A stretch of DNA of 64,000 nt from Alteribacillus sp041949975. Lineage in GTDB: Bacteria; Bacillota; Bacilli; Bacillales; Marinococcaceae. The position numbers were made by a program, and so were the translations under genes. Below are positions 62,391 through 64,000 of the stretch, in pieces. The number at the start of each line of letters is the position of its first letter. Position 1 is the first letter of the stretch. The notes beneath the pieces are model-generated. The model was not told the DNA's origin. It was given only the letters and a program-made list of their open reading frames with translations, and did no database searches. The stretch spans positions 1 to 64,000 of the forward strand of contig NZ_JBHFQG010000006.1 of NCBI RefSeq assembly GCF_041949975.1. The letters run 5' to 3'.

Positions 62391-63200
62391 TTACGATGAA
62401 ATGAGAGAAGAAACAAATGTTTTTATGTTTTGGAGAGCAATTTGTTTATTCTTTTCCTCATGTGACAAATCACTTAAATATTCTTCCACTTTTTTCATTA
62501 TAGCGCTTCCGACAATAACCCCATTACATACGCCATTCAGGCTTTCGACATGCTCGGGTTTTGAAATACCAAAACCAACTGCTACTGGGACAGTACTGGC
62601 AGAGTTCACGTTCTTAATAAACGTATAAGCTTCCTCTGAAAATGACTCCCTGGTTCCAGTTACACCCAGGCTGGATACACAATATAAGAAGCCTTCTGCT
62701 TTTTTTGCTATTTTTTCTATTCGTGTTGTCGAGGTTGGAGCTACAAGGGAAATATTAGCAAGACCCTTTTCTTTAGCATTATTACTAAGTTCCTGGCTTT
62801 CTTCATATGGAAGGTCTGGAATTAAAACACCGTCTGCTTCATTTTCTTTCACCCTATTAAGAAAAGTCTTTTCTCCCATTTGGAGAACGGGATTAAAATA
62901 CGTAAATATGATAACTGGAATAGTTACACCTTTTTTTCTCATTTCCGGTACAAGACGGATTGCCCGGTCAAGGCTCATTCCTTGCTCAAGTGCCCTTTTT
63001 GCCGAACGCTGTAATACCGGTCCATCTGCTAGTGGATCTGAATAAGGAATTCCAAGCTCTAAAATATGAGCCCCTGCTTCTTGCAAGGTTAAAGCAAGGT
63101 CTATTGTTGCAGCTGAATCCGGATCTCCTGCCATAATAAATGGAATAAACAATGGGTATTCTGCTTGTTTTGCCGCCTCACTAACACTCATTCTAGTCAT
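62391..63200 (-). CDS. trpA: Tryptophan synthase alpha subunit
   Basis: A 269-residue TIM-barrel enzyme that splits indole-glycerol phosphate and passes indole to TrpB. The catalytic glutamate is in GAHILELGIPYSDPLADGP (about 43-61) and the aspartate near it, with VPVAVGFGISKPEHV (about 206-220) as the phosphate-binding loop. The start overlaps the trpB stop (ATGA), so the two are translated together. Confidence 0.94.
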   Translation of the reverse strand: MTRMSVSEAAKQAEYPLFIPFIMAGDPDSAATIDLALTLQEAGAHILELGIPYSDPLADGPVLQRSAKRALEQGMSLDRAIRLVPEMRKKGVTIPVIIFTYFNPVLQMGEKTFLNRVKENEADGVLIPDLPYEESQELSNNAKEKGLANISLVAPTSTTRIEKIAKKAEGFLYCVSSLGVTGTRESFSEEAYTFIKNVNSASTVPVAVGFGISKPEHVESLNGVCNGVIVGSAIMKKVEEYLSDLSHEEKNKQIALQNIKTFVSSLISS

Positions 63201-64000
63201 GCTTCAGACTCCTTTTCCATTGCCTCTTTTATGGAATTTACATCCTTGTCTCCTCTTCCAGATAGACAAATTACCATGATTTGATCTTTCCCCATCTTTT
63301 TTGCTTTTTCAAATGCCAGATGCAGAGCATGAGCAGATTCAATTGCAGGGAGAATGCCTTCCGTTCGTGTTAATACAGAAAGTGCGTTAAGAGCCTCCTT
63401 ATCCGTCACTCCTTCATAAGACACACGCCCGCTTTCTGCAAGATGTGCATGCTCGGGCCCGATCCCCGGATAGTCCAGGCCTGCTGAAATAGAGTAAGGT
63501 TCAATAATCTGACCGTTTTCATCCTGAATGAGATACGTAAGAGAACCATGTATTACTCCTTTGGTTCCTTTAGTAATAGTAGCAGCATGCCTATCAGATG
63601 AAAGACCTTTTCCCGCTGCTTCAGCCCCAAATAATTTCACTTCGTCTTCTAAAAAAGCGGAAAACATTCCAATTGCATTGCTTCCTCCCCCTACACAAGC
63701 AGCTGCCGCATCAGGAAAAGTTCCTTCTTTTTCTTGCAGCTGTGCTTTTGTTTCATCCCCTATGATCCTCTGAAAATCTCTAACCATTTTTGGATATGGA
63801 TGAGGACCTACAACAGACCCGATAAGGTAAAAGGTATCTTCTACATTAGCCACCCAATAACGTATGGCTTCATTTGTAGCATCTTTTAATGTTCTGCTTC
63901 CTGACACCGCCGGTACAACTTCAGCTCCAAGCAGCTCCATTCTAAACACATTAAGTTCCTGACGCCTCATGTCTTCTTCTCCCATAAATACCTTGCATTC
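63197..64000 (-). CDS. trpB: Tryptophan synthase beta subunit, C-terminal part (cut by window edge)
   Basis: The frame is open to the window end (5 codons, ECKVF, precede MGEEDMRRQELNVFRM), so the first third, with the PLP lysine, lies outside. Visible are the serine-phosphate loop CVGGGSNAIGMFSA (a hallmark of TrpB), GLDYPGIGPEHAHLAESGR and the C-terminal LSGRGDKDV. It condenses indole and serine. Not a truncated gene; only the window cuts it. Confidence 0.94.
   Translation of the reverse strand, partial: ECKVFMGEEDMRRQELNVFRMELLGAEVVPAVSGSRTLKDATNEAIRYWVANVEDTFYLIGSVVGPHPYPKMVRDFQRIIGDETKAQLQEKEGTFPDAAAACVGGGSNAIGMFSAFLEDEVKLFGAEAAGKGLSSDRHAATITKGTKGVIHGSLTYLIQDENGQIIEPYSISAGLDYPGIGPEHAHLAESGRVSYEGVTDKEALNALSVLTRTEGILPAIESAHALHLAFEKAKKMGKDQIMVICLSGRGDKDVNSIKEAMEKESEA

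Noticed and set aside
1..64000. tRNA, rRNA, CRISPR or prophage genes
   Set aside because: No regular repeat-spacer array, tRNA-like cloverleaf or phage gene was seen in the gaps between the genes listed.

Overview
This window is chromosomal DNA from a low-G+C, spore-forming Bacillaceae bacterium. The gene order asnS-dnaD-nth-ypoC, the ypjD-dapB-mgsA-bshB1-bshA-cca-birA-panBCD-dinG cluster and the ypjA-qcrCBA-ypiF-ypiB-ypiA-tyrA-hisC-trpAB cluster match the Bacillus subtilis chromosome as I recall it. Spore formation is suggested by an SspM-like spore protein, YpjB and a RacA-like protein. Bacillithiol genes and a menaquinol:cytochrome c reductase also fit Bacillaceae. Very acidic tails on the surface-exposed QcrC and PBP1 suggest a halophilic or alkaliphilic member. 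The genus cannot be fixed from the sequence alone. No rRNA, tRNA or CRISPR array was seen.

Layout. 1-383: the end of an ISL3-type insertion sequence, with the start of its transposase, abutting the glutamate synthase genes. 384-6.6 kb: gltD and gltB (minus). 6.8-16.1 kb: small accessory operons (NRDE and DUF2203 proteins; a TelA-family protein with an unknown partner; an MBL hydrolase; a DUF2777-like protein; a YdbS/YdbT-like PH-domain pair; a 70-residue protein; a YpgR/CvfC-like NifU-N/HEAT protein). 16.3-24.2 kb: a phosphoesterase, two thioredoxin-fold proteins, a DJ-1/PfpI protein, a DUF3891 protein, ilvA, a small membrane protein, a phasin-like/UbiB-like pair and a rhodanese. 24.3-29.6 kb: yppE, a racA-like gene, sspM, a remA-like gene, recU and ponA. 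29.7-37.9 kb (minus): dynA, ypoC, nth, dnaD, asnS and aspB. 38-50.6 kb (minus): ypmB, an MtaD-type deaminase, dinG, panDCB, birA, cca, bshA, bshB1, mgsA, dapB and ypjD. 50.7-56.2 kb: yitT-family gene (plus), then a yugP-type protease, ypjB, ypjA and qcrCBA. 56.3-64 kb: ypiF, ypiB, ypiA, an unknown 294-residue protein, tyrA, hisC, trpA and a trpB cut by the window edge.

Working together. The window holds nitrogen assimilation (GltBD, AspB, AsnS), branched-chain and aromatic amino-acid synthesis (IlvA, TyrA, HisC, TrpAB), lysine/DAP and pantothenate synthesis, bacillithiol synthesis, electron transport (QcrABC) and DNA or envelope maintenance (RecU/PonA, Nth, DnaD, DinG, DynA).

The most interesting signal is between tyrA and the unknown 294-residue gene, where B. 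subtilis carries the EPSP synthase gene. A near-consensus sigma-A promoter is followed by about 95 nt with a CU-rich hairpin loop and a strong intrinsic terminator. This has the layout of an undescribed small RNA whose loop is complementary to Shine-Dalgarno-type sequence, including that of gltB in this window. Other points of interest are a 73-nt palindromic element after ponA, a RemA-like gene away from its usual place, a sigma-1.1-like 70-residue protein, a single-cysteine TlpA-like protein, and a ypjA ribosome site buried in the qcr terminator.
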